Part shown: one piece after another, positions 48,125 to 60,298 of the stretch
How the letters are laid out: each line of letters starts with the position of its first letter
Position numbering within the stretch: the first letter of the stretch is position 1
Made by a program: the position numbers and the translations under genes
Origin: Alcanivorax profundi
GTDB taxonomy: Bacteria; Pseudomonadota; Gammaproteobacteria; Pseudomonadales; Alcanivoracaceae
Assembly: GCF_003597125.1 (NCBI RefSeq)
Contig: NZ_QYYA01000002.1
Location: 62,001 to 126,000 of the forward strand
DNA length: 64,000 nt
Reading direction: 5' to 3'
The notes under the pieces: model-generated
The model's input: the letters and a program-made list of their open reading frames with translations, nothing else
Told to the model about the DNA's origin: nothing
The model's database searches: none

Positions 48125-48751
48125 CTACTTCAGGCCCACCGCCAACTGGTAGACCTCGGTGGATCGGGCACGGCTTGCGGCCGGCTTGCGGGTAATCACC
48201 TTGCGAAAGCGTGATTGCAGGGCGCGGCGGTACTCCTCAAACCCCTCTCCCTGGAATACCTTGACCAGAAACAGGCCATTGGGTTCCAGCACCCGCTCCG
48301 CCATCTCCAGCGCCAATTCCGCCAGATACATGGCTCGCGGCTGATCCACACCACTGTTACCACTCATATTGGGGGCCATATCCGACATTACAAGGTCTAC
48401 CTTGCGATCCCCCACCGCCGCCAGGATCTGCTCGTAGACGTCATCTTCCCGGAAATCACCTTGAATGAAGGTCACATCCGGCAGCGCATCCATCGCCAGG
48501 ATGTCGCTGGCAATCACCGTCCCCTTGCCACCGATGAGCTGCCCGGCCACCTGGCTCCAGCCGCCAGGCGCCGCCCCCAGGTCCAGCACCGTCATGCCGG
48601 GCCGGAACAGCTTGTCCTTTTCATGCATTTCCAACAGCTTGAAGCTGGCACGGGACCGGTAACCCTGCTCCTGGGCCTTGGCCACCCACTGGTCACTAAA
48701 ATGCTCCTTGAGCCAGCCCTTGCTGGACTTGGAGCGGCTGGATTTGGCCAT
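48125..48751 (-). CDS. rlmE: 23S rRNA 2'-O-ribose methyltransferase (U2552)
   Basis: RrmJ/FtsJ, methylates U2552 in the A-loop of 23S rRNA at a late 50S stage. 208 residues; SAM-binding [15 protein letters not shown], and the full K-D-K-E catalytic set at K38, D124, K164 and E199, the same numbers as in E. coli. It lies upstream of ftsH and divergent from yhbY, as in E. coli and Pseudomonas. Confidence 0.97.
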   Translation of the reverse strand: MAKSSRSKSSKGWLKEHFSDQWVAKAQEQGYRSRASFKLLEMHEKDKLFRPGMTVLDLGAAPGGWSQVAGQLIGGKGTVIASDILAMDALPDVTFIQGDFREDDVYEQILAAVGDRKVDLVMSDMAPNMSGNSGVDQPRAMYLAELALEMAERVLEPNGLFLVKVFQGEGFEEYRRALQSRFRKVITRKPAASRARSTEVYQLAVGLK

Positions 48752-48778
48752 GCAAAGAATCTCCTGCCTTTCTTAGGG

Positions 48779-48868
48779 TGGAAACCGGCGAATGCCGATC
48801 TCAACCGGTATCTCGATCAATCATCATAGCGGAGATCGGCATTCGCCGATTTCCGCCCTGCGGGGCAC
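48779..48868. repeat. Inverted pair of GCGGAAATCGGCG elements
   Basis: Right unit (48828-48868) ends GATTTCCGCCCTGCGGGGCAC and matches 35140-35170 on the other strand; the left unit (GGAAACCGGCGAATGCCGAT) is its inverted partial partner. It lies between rlmE and yhbY; the rest of that 291-base gap (48869-49042) shows no gene. Confidence 0.7.
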
Positions 48869-49042
48869 ACCGTCTCGAAGGGCGGGGGCGGGTTGCGAAA
48901 ACCCATCCTCCCCCAGCGGGACTGCCAGGGCTCCGATTTTGCCTATCCAATCCGAAACCCGTGCCTCGCAGCGTCCTCGCCCCTATACCCTCAGCCCGGT
49001 TGCTGTAGAATAGCGCTCCACACTCATTCGGAGCCTACCACC

Positions 49043-49357
49043 GTGCCGCTATCTTCCCAGGACATCAAACGCCTTCGCCGCATTGGCCATCACCTGAAGG
49101 CCATCCTGATCATTGGCGACAAGGGTCTCACTGAAAGCGTCCAGGAAGAGCTCAACAGCCGCCTGGAAGATCACGAGTTGATGAAAGTGAAGGTCAACGC
49201 CGAAAACCGCGACGACCGGGCCGCCATCGTGCAGACCATGTGTGAACAGAGCGGCGCCGAGCTGATCCAGCGCATTGGCAACATCGCCCTGCTGTACCGG
49301 GCCGCCGAAAAGCCCAACCCCAAGCTCTCCAATCTGTTGCGCTACCAGAATACCTGA
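49043..49357 (+). CDS. yhbY: YhbY-type RNA-binding (CRM) protein
   Basis: Small ribosome-assembly factor found with pre-50S particles. Start GTG at 49043 (GGAG ten bases upstream), 104 residues. The CRM fold is recognisable by LRRIGHHLKAILIIGDKGLT (GxxG loop) and IGNIALLYR near the end. Divergent from rlmE and convergent with greA. The exact RNA target is not known for this organism. Confidence 0.93.
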   Translation: MPLSSQDIKRLRRIGHHLKAILIIGDKGLTESVQEELNSRLEDHELMKVKVNAENRDDRAAIVQTMCEQSGAELIQRIGNIALLYRAAEKPNPKLSNLLRYQNT

Positions 49358-49401
49358 TCGCAACACACCCGACCTGAGGCCCACGCCACCCGCGGGGCCA
49401 A

Positions 49402-49440
49402 CAACAAAAAAGGCGACGTATCACGTCGCCTTTTTTGTTG
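49402..49440. terminator. Bidirectional terminator, yhbY / greA
   Basis: 18-base perfect arms (49402-49419 and 49423-49440) with a three-base loop and A/T runs on both sides, between convergent genes. Confidence 0.95.
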
Positions 49441-49458
49441 CCTGCGGATCACCCGGGT

Positions 49459-49935
49459 TCAAATATGCTCGACCTTGTCGACCTCATATTCGTGGGTGCC
49501 GCCGGGGGTATCAATCTGCACCACATCACCCTCTTCCCGGCCGATCAGGCCACGGGCAATGGGAGAGTTCACACTCAGCTTGCCTTGCTTGATGTTCGCT
49601 TCATCGTCACCCACGATCTGGTAGACCTTCTCTTCATCGGTGTCCACATCGATGATGGTCACGGTGGTGCCGAAGATCACCTTGCCGGTGTTTTCCAGCT
49701 CGGTGATATCGATAATCTGGGCCGCCGACAGCTTGGATTCGATCTCGTTGATCCGTCCCTCACAGAACCCCTGCTGCTCGCGGGCAGCATGGTACTCGGC
49801 GTTTTCCTTCAGATCGCCGTGTTCGCGCGCTTCCGCAATGGCAGCAGAAATACGCGGGCGATCTTCTTTTTTCAGTTTTTCCAGTTCCGCACGCAGGGCC
49901 TTCGCCCCATTGGCGGTCATCGGTACGCGTTGCAT
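49459..49935 (-). CDS. greA: Transcript cleavage factor GreA
   Basis: Rescues backtracked RNA polymerase by stimulating 3' RNA cleavage. The ATG at 49935 (GAGGA six bases upstream) gives 158 residues, the E. coli length. Coiled coil with the tip [20 protein letters not shown] and C-terminal FKBP-like domain ([12 protein letters not shown]) are present. It follows carB by 64 bases; a carA-carB-greA operon is known from P. aeruginosa. Confidence 0.98.
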   Translation of the reverse strand: MQRVPMTANGAKALRAELEKLKKEDRPRISAAIAEAREHGDLKENAEYHAAREQQGFCEGRINEIESKLSAAQIIDITELENTGKVIFGTTVTIIDVDTDEEKVYQIVGDDEANIKQGKLSVNSPIARGLIGREEGDVVQIDTPGGTHEYEVDKVEHI

Positions 49936-49999
49936 AGTTTTCCTCGTCAATTCCATCGAATCGCCCGGAGCACTCAGCTCCGAGCGCTCCATGGGACGA

Positions 50000-52900
50000 T
50001 TACTGCATTTCTGCGTGCAAATCCTGCAGACGACGCACGGTGGGCTCGCCGCTGATACCCAGCGCCTGACACACGGCGTGGGCCGCAGTGATGGTGGTGG
50101 TGTAGAACACCTTGTGCTGCAAAGCGGAGCGACGAATCGCAAAGGAATCGCGAATCGCCTGCTTGCCTTCAGTGGTGTTTACAATCAGGGCGATCTGGTC
50201 GTTCTTGATCATATCCACAATGTGCGGACGCCCTTCCAGTACCTTGTTCACTTCTTTTACTGCCAGCCCGGCATCAGCAATGACTTTGGCGGTGCCACGG
50301 GTTGCCACCAGATCGAAGCCGCGCTCGATCAGCATGCGCGCCACATCCACCGCGGCGGGCTTGTCCACCTCACGCACAGAAATAAAGGCAGTGCCTTTTT
50401 CCGGCATTTTCTCACCCGCACCCAGAGAGGCCTTGCCAAAGGCTTCGGCAAAGGTTGCTCCTACGCCCATTACCTCACCGGTAGACTTCATTTCCGGGCC
50501 AAGGATCGGATCCACTTTCGGGAACTTGGCAAACGGGAACACGGCTTCTTTCACAAAGTAGTGTTGCGGTTTGACCTCTTCGGTAAACCCTTGTTCCTTG
50601 AGGCTGACACCTGCCATACAGCGGGCGGCCACCTTGGCCAGGGAAGCACCAATACACTTGGACACGTACGGCACTGTTCGCGACGCACGGGGGTTCACTT
50701 CCAGAACATACACCTCGCCACCTTTGACGGCGAACTGCACGTTCATCAGACCGACCACACCCAACTCCAGCGCCATGTCGCGGGACTGCTGACGCATCAC
50801 GTTCTGCACGTCTTCATCCAGGGAGTACGGCGGCAGGGAACAGGCGGAGTCACCGGAGTGAACACCAGCCTGCTCGATATGCTGCATGATGCCGCCGATC
50901 ACCACATCGGTGCCGTCGCAGATGGCATCCACATCCACTTCGATCGCGTCATCCAGGAAGCGGTCCAGCAGTACCGGCGAATCGTTGGACACCGACACGG
51001 CATTTAGCATGTAGTTACGCAGCTCGGCTTCGTTGTACACGATCTCCATGGCGCGACCACCCAGTACATAGGAGGGACGCACCACCAGCGGGTAACCAAT
51101 TTCTTCTGCCAGGCGCACGCCATCTTCCAGAGAACGGGCGGTACGGTTCGGCGGCTGCTTCAGGCCAAGCTTGTTGACCATCTGCTGGAAGCGCTCGCGG
51201 TCTTCCGCTTCATCGATGGCATCCGGCGGGGTACCGATGATCGGCACGCCAGCAGCCTGCAGGGCACGGGCCAGTTTCAGCGGAGTTTGACCGCCATACT
51301 GCACAATCACGCCCTTGGGTTTTTCTTTCGCCACGATGGCCAGCACGTCTTCGAGAGTAATCGGCTCGAAGAACAGACGATCGGAGGTATCGTAGTCAGT
51401 GGACACGGTCTCCGGGTTACAGTTGACCATGATGGTCTCGTAACCGTCTTCGCGCATGGCGAACGCCGCGTGCACACAGCAGTAATCGAATTCGATACCC
51501 TGGCCGATACGGTTCGGGCCACCGCCGATAACCATGATCTTGTCACGGTCAGACGGATTCGCTTCGCACTCCTCGTCGTAGCTGGAGTACATGTAAGCGG
51601 TATCCGTCGCAAACTCGGCCGCACAGGTATCAACACGCTTGTAGATCGGCAGCACATCCAGCTCTTCCCGCTTGCCGCGCACGTCCGATTCCTTGACGCC
51701 CAGCAGCTGGGCCAGACGCGCATCCGAGAAGCCCTTGCGCTTGAAGCCGTAGAGGTTATCGCGATTCAGTCCCGAGAACGTCAGCGCCACCGCTTGCTGT
51801 TCTGCCTTGATCAGATCGTCGATCTGCACCAGGAACCAGCGATCGATCTTGGTGATGTTGAACACGTCTTCCACGGTCATACCAACCCGGAAGGCATCGC
51901 CCACGACCCAGATCCGTTCCGGACCCGGCGTGGCCAGCATCTGTGCCACCTGTTCACGGGCATCCGGCGCCGCCGGATCTACCTTGGGATCAAAGCCGAC
52001 CGAATCCGTTTCCAGGCCACGCAGGGCTTTCTGGCAGGATTCCTGGAAGTTACGGCCAATCGCCATCACTTCGCCCACAGACTTCATCTGGGTAGTCAGC
52101 ACCGCATCCGCTTCGGCAAATTTTTCAAAGTTGAAGCGAGGGATCTTGGTAACAACGTAATCGATGGACGGCTCGAAAGAGGCCGGGGTCTTGCCACCGG
52201 TGATCTCGTTCTGCAGCTCGTCCAGGGTGTAGCCCACCGCCAGCTTGGCCGCCACCTTGGCAATCGGGAAACCGGTCGCCTTGGAGGCCAGCGCGGAAGA
52301 ACGGCTCACCCGTGGGTTCATTTCGATCACCACCATGCGGCCGTTGTCCGGGTTTACCCCGAACTGCACGTTGGAGCCGCCGGTTTCCACACCGATCTCA
52401 CGCAGTACCGCCAACGAGGCGTCCCGCATGATCTGGTATTCCTTGTCGGTGAGCGTCTGGGCCGGCGCCACAGTGATGGAGTCACCGGTGTGCACACCCA
52501 TGGGATCGAAGTTCTCGATGGAACAAACGATGATGCAGTTGTCCTTTTTGTCGCGGACCACTTCCATCTCGTACTCTTTCCAGCCGAGCAGGGATTCGTC
52601 GATCAGCAGCTCATTGGTCGGAGAAAGATCCAGACCACGCTGACAGATTTCTTCAAACTCTTCGCGGTTGTAAGCCACCCCACCGCCGGAGCCACCCATG
52701 GTGAAGCTGGGGCGGATGATGCAGGGGAAACCCAGCTCTTCCAGCGCCGCATTGGCCTCTTCCATGTTATGAGCAATGGCAGAACGCGGACACTCCAGGC
52801 CGATGGCTTTCATGGCCTTGTCAAAACGGGAGCGGTCTTCCGCCTTGTCGATGGCATCTTCGGTGGCGCCAATCATCTCGACACCGAACTTTTCCAGCAC

Positions 52901-53218
52901 ACCGTTGTGGTCCAGATCCAGCGCACAGTTCAGTGCCGTCTGACCGCCCATGGTGGGCAGCAGCGCGTCCGGACGCTCTTTCTCGATGATCTTGGCGACC
53001 GTTTCCCAGGTGATCGGCTCGATGTAGGTGGCATCGGCCATGGCCGGGTCGGTCATGATGGTGGCCGGGTTGGAGTTCACCAGGATCACCCGGAACCCCT
53101 CTTCACGCAGGGCTTTACAAGCCTGCGCGCCGGAGTAGTCAAACTCACAGGCCTGGCCGATCACGATCGGGCCAGCGCCAATGATGAGAATACTTTTGAT
53201 GTCGGTTCTTTTCGGCAT
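50000..53218 (-). CDS. carB: Carbamoyl-phosphate synthase large subunit
   Basis: Makes carbamoyl phosphate from bicarbonate, ammonia and two ATP for arginine and pyrimidine synthesis. 1072 residues with two homologous ATP-grasp halves (each with the GSGGGVAYN-type or GRAMEIVYN loop), an oligomerisation domain between them and a C-terminal MGS-like allosteric domain (UMP/ornithine in E. coli). Separated from carA by a 72-base gap holding a GACGTC-type repeat. Confidence 0.97.
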   Translation of the reverse strand: MPKRTDIKSILIIGAGPIVIGQACEFDYSGAQACKALREEGFRVILVNSNPATIMTDPAMADATYIEPITWETVAKIIEKERPDALLPTMGGQTALNCALDLDHNGVLEKFGVEMIGATEDAIDKAEDRSRFDKAMKAIGLECPRSAIAHNMEEANAALEELGFPCIIRPSFTMGGSGGGVAYNREEFEEICQRGLDLSPTNELLIDESLLGWKEYEMEVVRDKKDNCIIVCSIENFDPMGVHTGDSITVAPAQTLTDKEYQIMRDASLAVLREIGVETGGSNVQFGVNPDNGRMVVIEMNPRVSRSSALASKATGFPIAKVAAKLAVGYTLDELQNEITGGKTPASFEPSIDYVVTKIPRFNFEKFAEADAVLTTQMKSVGEVMAIGRNFQESCQKALRGLETDSVGFDPKVDPAAPDAREQVAQMLATPGPERIWVVGDAFRVGMTVEDVFNITKIDRWFLVQIDDLIKAEQQAVALTFSGLNRDNLYGFKRKGFSDARLAQLLGVKESDVRGKREELDVLPIYKRVDTCAAEFATDTAYMYSSYDEECEANPSDRDKIMVIGGGPNRIGQGIEFDYCCVHAAFAMREDGYETIMVNCNPETVSTDYDTSDRLFFEPITLEDVLAIVAKEKPKGVIVQYGGQTPLKLARALQAAGVPIIGTPPDAIDEAEDRERFQQMVNKLGLKQPPNRTARSLEDGVRLAEEIGYPLVVRPSYVLGGRAMEIVYNEAELRNYMLNAVSVSNDSPVLLDRFLDDAIEVDVDAICDGTDVVIGGIMQHIEQAGVHSGDSACSLPPYSLDEDVQNVMRQQSRDMALELGVVGLMNVQFAVKGGEVYVLEVNPRASRTVPYVSKCIGASLAKVAARCMAGVSLKEQGFTEEVKPQHYFVKEAVFPFAKFPKVDPILGPEMKSTGEVMGVGATFAEAFGKASLGAGEKMPEKGTAFISVREVDKPAAVDVARMLIERGFDLVATRGTAKVIADAGLAVKEVNKVLEGRPHIVDMIKNDQIALIVNTTEGKQAIRDSFAIRRSALQHKVFYTTTITAAHAVCQALGISGEPTVRRLQDLHAEMQ

Positions 53219-53256
53219 AGTTCACTAACCGTCAGACGTATGTTGCGGTTGTCTTA

Positions 53257-53288
53257 GCGTCGGACGTCAGACGTCGGACGTCAGACGC
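53257..53288. repeat. GACGTC-type repeat between carB and carA
   Basis: Two tandem 14-base units GTCGGACGTCAGAC inside an inverted frame GCGTC...GACGC, starting two bases past the carA stop (53291). A lone GTCAGACGTA lies at 53231. Family members: 26823-26880 and 58206-58228. Confidence 0.8.
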
Positions 53289-53290
53289 TT

Positions 53291-54415
53291 TTACTTGGCT
53301 TCCATCAACTCGATGAAGTGATCAAACAGCGGCGCACAGTCATGCGGCCCCGGGCTCGCTTCCGGATGCCCCTGGAAGCTGAACGCCGGCACGTCAGTGC
53401 GATGAATCCCCTGCAGAGTGCCATCGAACAGCGATACATGGGTCACCTTCAGGTTGTCCGGCAGGTTGTCCATGTCCACCGCAAAACCGTGGTTCTGGCT
53501 GGTGATCATTACGGTATCGTCATCCAGGGTTTTAACCGGATGGTTGGCGCCATGGTGGCCGGTGCCCATCTTGATTGTCTTTGCCCCGCTGGCCAGCGCC
53601 AGCAGCTGGTGGCCCAGGCAGATACCAAACACCGGTTTGCCAGTGGCAACGATGTCCTTGATCGCCGCGATGGCGTAGTCACAGGGCTCCGGATCACCCG
53701 GGCCGTTGGACAGGAAGATGCCATCGGGATTCATGGCCAGCACGTCGGCAGCCGGGGTCTGCGCCGGCACCACGGTGAGTTTGCAGCCACGCTCCGCCAG
53801 CATCCGCAGAATGTTGCGTTTGACGCCGTAATCGTAGGCCACCACGTGGAAGCGAGCGTCTTTCTGCTCGGTGTGTCCGTTTTCCAGATCCCAGGTGGAC
53901 TCTGTCCAGCTGTAGGATTCCTTGACGGTCACTTCCTTGGCCAGATCCATGCCTTTCAGGCCGGGGAAACCCTTGGCCGCGTCGAGGGCTTTGGCCTCAT
54001 CCAGGTTATCGCCGGCGATAATGCAGCCGTTCTGGGCGCCCTTGTCGCGCAGAATGCGGGTCAGGCGGCGGGTATCGATATCGGCGATAGCAACAATGTT
54101 GTTTTCACGCAGGTAGTCCGGCAGGGACTTTTCGCTACGCCAGTTGCTGACCGTCATGGCCAGATCGCGAATCACCAGGCCGGCGGCCCAGATTTGGCTG
54201 GACTCTTCGTCCTCGGCGGTCACACCGGTGTTGCCGATGTGGGGATAGGTCAGGGTCACAATCTGTTTGGCGTAGGAGGGATCCGTCAGGATCTCCTGGT
54301 AGCCGGTCATCGCGGTGTTAAACACCACTTCACCCACGGTTTCACCCGTGGCACCGATAGCAACACCCCGAAAGATGCTTCCGTCTTCGAGAGCGAGAAT
54401 GGCGGGAACCGTCAA
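53291..54415 (-). CDS. carA: Carbamoyl-phosphate synthase small subunit
   Basis: Glutamine amidohydrolase that channels ammonia to CarB. The start is most likely the TTG at 54415, with GGAGG five bases upstream, giving [17 protein letters not shown] and 374 residues; E. coli carA also starts with UUG. Class I amidotransferase Cys266 in GICLGHQLL, and the N-terminal CarA domain with [11 protein letters not shown], are present. Promoter at 54577-54605 and a leader of about 155 bases with a terminator-like hairpin suggest attenuation. Confidence 0.96.
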   Translation of the reverse strand: MTVPAILALEDGSIFRGVAIGATGETVGEVVFNTAMTGYQEILTDPSYAKQIVTLTYPHIGNTGVTAEDEESSQIWAAGLVIRDLAMTVSNWRSEKSLPDYLRENNIVAIADIDTRRLTRILRDKGAQNGCIIAGDNLDEAKALDAAKGFPGLKGMDLAKEVTVKESYSWTESTWDLENGHTEQKDARFHVVAYDYGVKRNILRMLAERGCKLTVVPAQTPAADVLAMNPDGIFLSNGPGDPEPCDYAIAAIKDIVATGKPVFGICLGHQLLALASGAKTIKMGTGHHGANHPVKTLDDDTVMITSQNHGFAVDMDNLPDNLKVTHVSLFDGTLQGIHRTDVPAFSFQGHPEASPGPHDCAPLFDHFIELMEAK

Positions 54416-54540
54416 CGCAACCTCCAGGCTGGCAGAAATAAAGGGAGATATGCGGCAGGGCACCGTGACCGGATACAGCTTTCCGGTCGCAAAAAAGCGA
54501 GATGGATTGCTCCACCTCGCTTTTTCGTGAAATTCTTCAT
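54412..54540 (-). CDS. Possible carA leader reading frame, 42 codons
   Basis: On the carA mRNA an ATG at 54540 (an in-frame ATG also at 54561) opens a frame of 42 codons, [16 protein letters not shown]..., whose TGA (54414-54412) overlaps the carA TTG as TTGA. The hairpin at 54491-54525 lies inside it. No strong ribosome site precedes it. It could be a coupled leader peptide or chance; the terminal overlap with the carA start is the main reason to list it. Confidence 0.35.
   Translation of the reverse strand: MKNFTKKRGGAIHLAFLRPESCIRSRCPAAYLPLFLPAWRLR
54491..54525 (-). terminator. Terminator-like hairpin in the carA leader
   Basis: Arms AAAAAGCGAG-x-TGGA and TCCA-x-CTCGCTTTTT (one mismatch, four-base loop) followed by a T-run on the minus strand. 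It would end dapB transcripts, but because a good promoter lies between dapB and the hairpin it can also act as a carA attenuator. Confidence 0.75.
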
Positions 54541-54576
54541 TCGTGTGCCCCGCACGCCCATCACGGGCTGCGCGCT

Positions 54577-54605
54577 ATTTTAGGGCTTTGGAGAACAAAT
54601 GTCAC
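54577..54605 (-). promoter_or_regulatory. Sigma-70 promoter of carA
   Basis: GTGACA (54605-54600), 17-base spacer, TAAAAT (54582-54577): five of six matches in each hexamer. Start would be near 54569, about 155 bases before the carA UUG. Confidence 0.7.
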
Positions 54606-54648
54606 CCTCAAAGCCGCCAGCACACGACGAGCTGCAGGAAAGGCCTCC

Positions 54649-54695
54649 GTGGGAGCTTGCCTGCAAGCGATAATTGCCTGCAGGCAAGCTCCCAC
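54649..54695. repeat. REP-like inverted pair, GGAGCTTGCCTGCAAGCGAT type
   Basis: GTGGGAGCTTGCCTGCAAGC (from 54649) and its inverted partner CCTGCAGGCAAGCTCCCAC (to 54695), 23 bases past the dapB stop. Same family as 24717-24780 and 61057-61080. Confidence 0.8.
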
Positions 54696-54717
54696 GATCG
54701 ATTTTGGCTCGACCCTC

Positions 54718-56776
<2,059 letters not shown>

Positions 56777-56811
56777 AACTGCCTCGATATTTGTTGTTGT
56801 TTTTTATGCAG

Positions 56812-56839
56812 AATATAGCAGCGAACAGAAGCGGGACAA
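56812..56839 (-). promoter_or_regulatory. Candidate promoter of the unknown exported protein
   Basis: TTGTCC (56839-56834), 16-base spacer, TATATT (56817-56812), 36 bases before the ATG. It suggests that the gene is read on its own and not from dnaJ. Confidence 0.45.
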
Positions 56840-56962
56840 TGAACCCGGTCAATTTTCATACTATCGGCTGAGCCCGTACCGGAACGCCTCCAGACAGTGG
56901 ATCGTCCCTGCGGGAGTGATCGTCAGACCACCAAACGGGCCGCCTCCCCGATTCGTCGGCAC

Positions 56963-56995
56963 AAAAAAGCGGAGCCGGCTGCCCGGCTCCGCTTT
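56963..56995 (-). terminator. Terminator of dnaJ
   Basis: 13-base perfect arms (56966-56978 and 56983-56995), four-base loop, then a run of Ts on the minus strand, 24 bases past the dnaJ stop. The rest of 56777-57018 holds the promoter candidate above and nothing else that I can support. Confidence 0.9.
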
Positions 56996-57018
56996 ACCCG
57001 ATTCACTGAGCACCACAC

Positions 57019-58149
57019 TTACTTGGTGTCGAAGAACCGTTTCACGCCTTCAAACCAGCTGCTCTTTCGCGGATTATGACGATCGCCACCGTTTTCCAGC
57101 GAATCCTGGAACTGACGCAGCAGGTCTTTCTGCTCACTGGACAGCTTCACCGGCGTTTCGATCACCACCTTGCAAAGCAGATCCCCGGGGGCGCCCCCCC
57201 GCACAGAGGTCACACCCTTGCCGCGCAGACGGAACATTTTTCCGCTCTGGGTTTCGGCCGGCACTTTCAGCTTTACCTTGCCGTTCAGGGTCGGCACATC
57301 CAGCTCACCACCGAGAGTGGCATCCACAAAGCTGACGGGTACCTCGCAATAGATATTGGTGCCATCGCGCTGGAAGATGTCGTGTTCGCGTACCGCTACC
57401 TGAACGTAAAGGTCACCGGACGGCGCACCGTGCATCCCCGCCTCGCCCTCGCCAGCCAGACGAATGCGATCACCGGTATCGACACCGGCCGGAATCTTCA
57501 CAGACAGGGTCTTGGTGTTTTGCACCCGGCCCTGGCCACCACAACTGCCGCAAGGGTCCTTGATGATCTGACCTTCGCCCTTACAGGTCGGGCAAGCTTG
57601 CTGCACGGTGAAAAAGCCCTGCTGCATGCGCACCTGACCGGCACCACCACAGGTGGTACAGGTCACCGGCTGCGAGCCTTCCTTTGCCCCGGAGCCATGA
57701 CAGACGCCGCAGCTATCCCAGGTGGGCACACGAATCTTTTCTTCGCAGCCTCGCACCGCCTGTTCCAGCGTCAACTCCAGGGTATAACGCAGATCGGCAC
57801 CACGGGCCGGGCCACGACGGCCACCGCCGCCGCCACCACCAAAAATATCACCGAAGATATCGCCAAAAATATCGCCAAAGCCGCCAGCACCGCCGCCACC
57901 GAAACCGCCAGCGCCGCCCTGACCATTCACACCGGCATGGCCGAATTGGTCGTAAGCCGCACGTTTCTGCTCATCGGCGAGGACTTCGTAGGCTTCCTTG
58001 GCTTCCTTGAATTTGGCCAATGCCTCTTCATCATCCGGATTACGGTCCGGATGGTATTTCATCGCCAGTCGGCGATAAGCTTTTTTCAGATCCTGCTGGC
58101 TGACATCCTTGGACACCCCCAGCACTTCGTAATAATCGCGTTTGGACAT
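57019..58149 (-). CDS. dnaJ: Chaperone protein DnaJ (Hsp40)
   Basis: J-domain co-chaperone that loads clients on DnaK and stimulates its ATPase. 376 residues: J domain with HPD at 33-35, a Gly/Phe-rich linker (about 75-110), four CxxCxGxG zinc repeats ([32 protein letters not shown]) and the C-terminal client-binding domain. It lies 86 bases after dnaK, with a hairpin and a repeat in the gap. Confidence 0.97.
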   Translation of the reverse strand: MSKRDYYEVLGVSKDVSQQDLKKAYRRLAMKYHPDRNPDDEEALAKFKEAKEAYEVLADEQKRAAYDQFGHAGVNGQGGAGGFGGGGAGGFGDIFGDIFGDIFGGGGGGGRRGPARGADLRYTLELTLEQAVRGCEEKIRVPTWDSCGVCHGSGAKEGSQPVTCTTCGGAGQVRMQQGFFTVQQACPTCKGEGQIIKDPCGSCGGQGRVQNTKTLSVKIPAGVDTGDRIRLAGEGEAGMHGAPSGDLYVQVAVREHDIFQRDGTNIYCEVPVSFVDATLGGELDVPTLNGKVKLKVPAETQSGKMFRLRGKGVTSVRGGAPGDLLCKVVIETPVKLSSEQKDLLRQFQDSLENGGDRHNPRKSSWFEGVKRFFDTK

Positions 58150-58177
58150 ATACAGGTCCGTATTCTGGGCTCAAACC

Positions 58178-58204
58178 ACGACGCCGGGCAGGGCCCGGCG
58201 TCGT
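58178..58204 (-). terminator. Hairpin between dnaK and dnaJ
   Basis: 12-base perfect arms (ACGACGCCGGGC 58178-58189, mirror 58193-58204) and a three-base loop, followed by only GGTTT on the minus strand. Probably a partial terminator or mRNA-stability hairpin that lowers dnaJ relative to dnaK. Confidence 0.5.
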
Positions 58205-58205
58205 T

Positions 58206-58228
58206 CGTCTGACGTCAACGTCCGACGC
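58206..58228. repeat. GACGTC-type repeat after dnaK
   Basis: CGTCTGACGTCAACGTCCGA then CGC, seven bases past the dnaK stop. Third member of the family at 26823-26880 and 53257-53288. Confidence 0.65.
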
Positions 58229-58235
58229 CTTTCGC

Positions 58236-60161
58236 TTACTTCTTCTTGTCGTCGTCGACTTCTTCGAACTCCGCGTCGACAACGTCATCACCCGCTTTTT
58301 GCTGACCCGCGTCGGCATCAGCGGCGCCTTCGGCTTGCTGAGCCTGCTCGGCATACAGCTTCTGGGCCAGCGGCGCAGACACTTCAGACAGCGCCTTGAT
58401 CTTGGCTTCGATGTCGTCCTTGTCGCTGCCCTTGGCGGCTTCTTCCAGTTCGTCACAGGCCTTGGTAATGGACTCTTTCTCTTCGTCCGTGGCCTTGTCG
58501 CCTGCTTCGTCGAGGGTCTTGCGAGTCGCGTGCACCAGATGGTCGGCCTGGTTGCGAGTCTGCACCAGCTCTTCGAACTTCTTGTCTTCGTCCGCGTGCG
58601 CTTCGGCATCCGCGACCATTTGATCGATCTCTTCATCGGACAGACCGGAAGAGGCCTTGATCTGAATGGACTGCTCTTTGCCAGTGGCCTTGTCTTTCGC
58701 GCTTACGTGCAGGATACCGTTGGCATCGATATCGAAGGTCACTTCGATCTGCGGCATGCCACGAGGCGCCGGCGGAATGTCTTCCAGGTTGAACTGACCC
58801 AGAGACTTGTTCTGCCCGGCCTGCTTACGCTCACCCTGCAGCACATGCACGGTTACCGCCGTCTGGTTGTCGTCCGCGGTGGAGAACACCTGCGACGCAT
58901 TGGTCGGGATGGTGGTGTTCTTCTCGATCAGCGGAGTCATCACGCCACCCATGGTTTCGATACCCAGGGTCAGCGGCGTCACGTCCAGCAGCAGTACGTC
59001 AGTTACATCGCCGCTCAGTACCGCACCCTGAATGGCCGCACCCATGGCAACCGCTTCATCCGGGTTCACGTCCTTGCGCGGCTCTTTGCCGAAGAACTCG
59101 GCCACTTTCTTCTGCACCATCGGCATACGGGTCTGACCACCCACCAGGATCACATCGGTGATCTCGGCACCGCTCACACCGGCGTCTTTCAACGCGGTCT
59201 TGCACGGCTCCAGGGAACGGGTCACCAGATCGCCCACCAGTGACTCGAGCTTGGCGCGGGTCAACTTCACCACCAGGTGCTTGGGACCGGTGGCATCGGC
59301 AGTGATATACGGCAGGTTCACTTCCGTCTGCTCACTGGAAGACAGCTCGATCTTGGCTTTCTCGGCGGCTTCTTTCAGGCGCTGCATGGCCAGCGGATCG
59401 CCACCCAGATCGATACCGGAATCTTCCTTGAACTGGGCCGCCAGATAGTTGATCACGGCCAGGTCAAAGTCCTCACCACCCAGGAAGGTGTCACCATTGG
59501 TGGCCAGCACTTCAAACTGGTGCTCGCCATCCACTTCGGCAATCTCGATGATGGAAATATCGAAGGTACCACCACCCAGGTCGTATACCGCGATGGTGCG
59601 GTCGCCGCCCTTCTTGTCCATGCCGTAGGCCAGGGCCGCAGCAGTGGGTTCGTTGATGATACGCTTCACATCCAGACCGGCGATGCGACCTGCATCCTTG
59701 GTGGCCTGACGCTGGGAATCGTTGAAGTAAGCCGGCACGGTGATAACGGCCTCGGTGACGGTCTCACCCAGGTAATCTTCCGCGGTCTTCTTCATCTTTT
59801 TCAGCACCTGCGCAGAGATCTGCGGCGGCGCCATCTTTTCGCCCTTCACTTCTACCCAGGCGTCACCGTTGTCGGCCTTGGCAATCTTGTAAGGGACCAT
59901 CTTGATGTCTTTCTGAACCACATCGTCTTCAAAACGACGACCGATCAGACGCTTCACCGCGTACAGGGTGTTTTCCGGGTTGGTCACGGCCTGACGCTTG
60001 GCTGCCTGACCGACCAGGGTTTCCTTGTCGTCGGTGTACGCGATGATGGAAGGCGTCGTACGGGCGCCTTCGCTGTTCTCGATAACCTTGGCCTTGTCGC
60101 CTTCCAGTACCGCCACACAGCTGTTGGTCGTACCCAGGTCAATACCGATAATCTTGCCCAT
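58236..60161 (-). CDS. dnaK: Chaperone protein DnaK (Hsp70)
   Basis: Central ATP-driven chaperone. 641 residues: actin-like ATPase with [24 protein letters not shown] and [10 protein letters not shown], the interdomain linker VLLLDVTPL, substrate-binding domain and helical lid, ending in an acidic EEVDD-rich tail. A sigma-32-type promoter lies 78-106 bases upstream, between grpE and dnaK, so dnaKJ can be induced apart from grpE. Confidence 0.98.
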   Translation of the reverse strand: MGKIIGIDLGTTNSCVAVLEGDKAKVIENSEGARTTPSIIAYTDDKETLVGQAAKRQAVTNPENTLYAVKRLIGRRFEDDVVQKDIKMVPYKIAKADNGDAWVEVKGEKMAPPQISAQVLKKMKKTAEDYLGETVTEAVITVPAYFNDSQRQATKDAGRIAGLDVKRIINEPTAAALAYGMDKKGGDRTIAVYDLGGGTFDISIIEIAEVDGEHQFEVLATNGDTFLGGEDFDLAVINYLAAQFKEDSGIDLGGDPLAMQRLKEAAEKAKIELSSSEQTEVNLPYITADATGPKHLVVKLTRAKLESLVGDLVTRSLEPCKTALKDAGVSGAEITDVILVGGQTRMPMVQKKVAEFFGKEPRKDVNPDEAVAMGAAIQGAVLSGDVTDVLLLDVTPLTLGIETMGGVMTPLIEKNTTIPTNASQVFSTADDNQTAVTVHVLQGERKQAGQNKSLGQFNLEDIPPAPRGMPQIEVTFDIDANGILHVSAKDKATGKEQSIQIKASSGLSDEEIDQMVADAEAHADEDKKFEELVQTRNQADHLVHATRKTLDEAGDKATDEEKESITKACDELEEAAKGSDKDDIEAKIKALSEVSAPLAQKLYAEQAQQAEGAADADAGQQKAGDDVVDAEFEEVDDDKKK

Positions 60162-60238
60162 GTGTCTCTTTCTCCTTCACACCACCCGAATCCCTTTCGG
60201 CGATTCGGTCAGTTGAACTTGTTAACTCGTCTGGCTCC

Positions 60239-60267
60239 TATATGGCGGTATTTCATACCGTTTCAAG
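60239..60267 (-). promoter_or_regulatory. Sigma-32 promoter of dnaK
   Basis: Minus strand CTTGAAA (60267-60261), 12-base spacer, CCGCCATATA (60248-60239), a good heat-shock match. The spacer is a perfect palindrome CGGTAT-GAA-ATACCG (60246-60260). Confidence 0.8.
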
Positions 60268-60298
60268 GGGCCTTCACGCATTTATCGCCACCCCTGTG

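Larger units (their letters stand above)
54416..54717. other. 302-base gap between carA and dapB
   Basis: No established gene. From right to left on the minus strand it holds a paired REP-like element (54649-54695), the carA promoter (54577-54605), and the leader with hairpin (54491-54525) and small reading frame. Confidence 0.8.

Noticed and set aside
48752-49042. Small genes in the rlmE-yhbY gap
   Set aside because: Short open frames here consist of the repeat elements and have no ribosome site or recognisable product.
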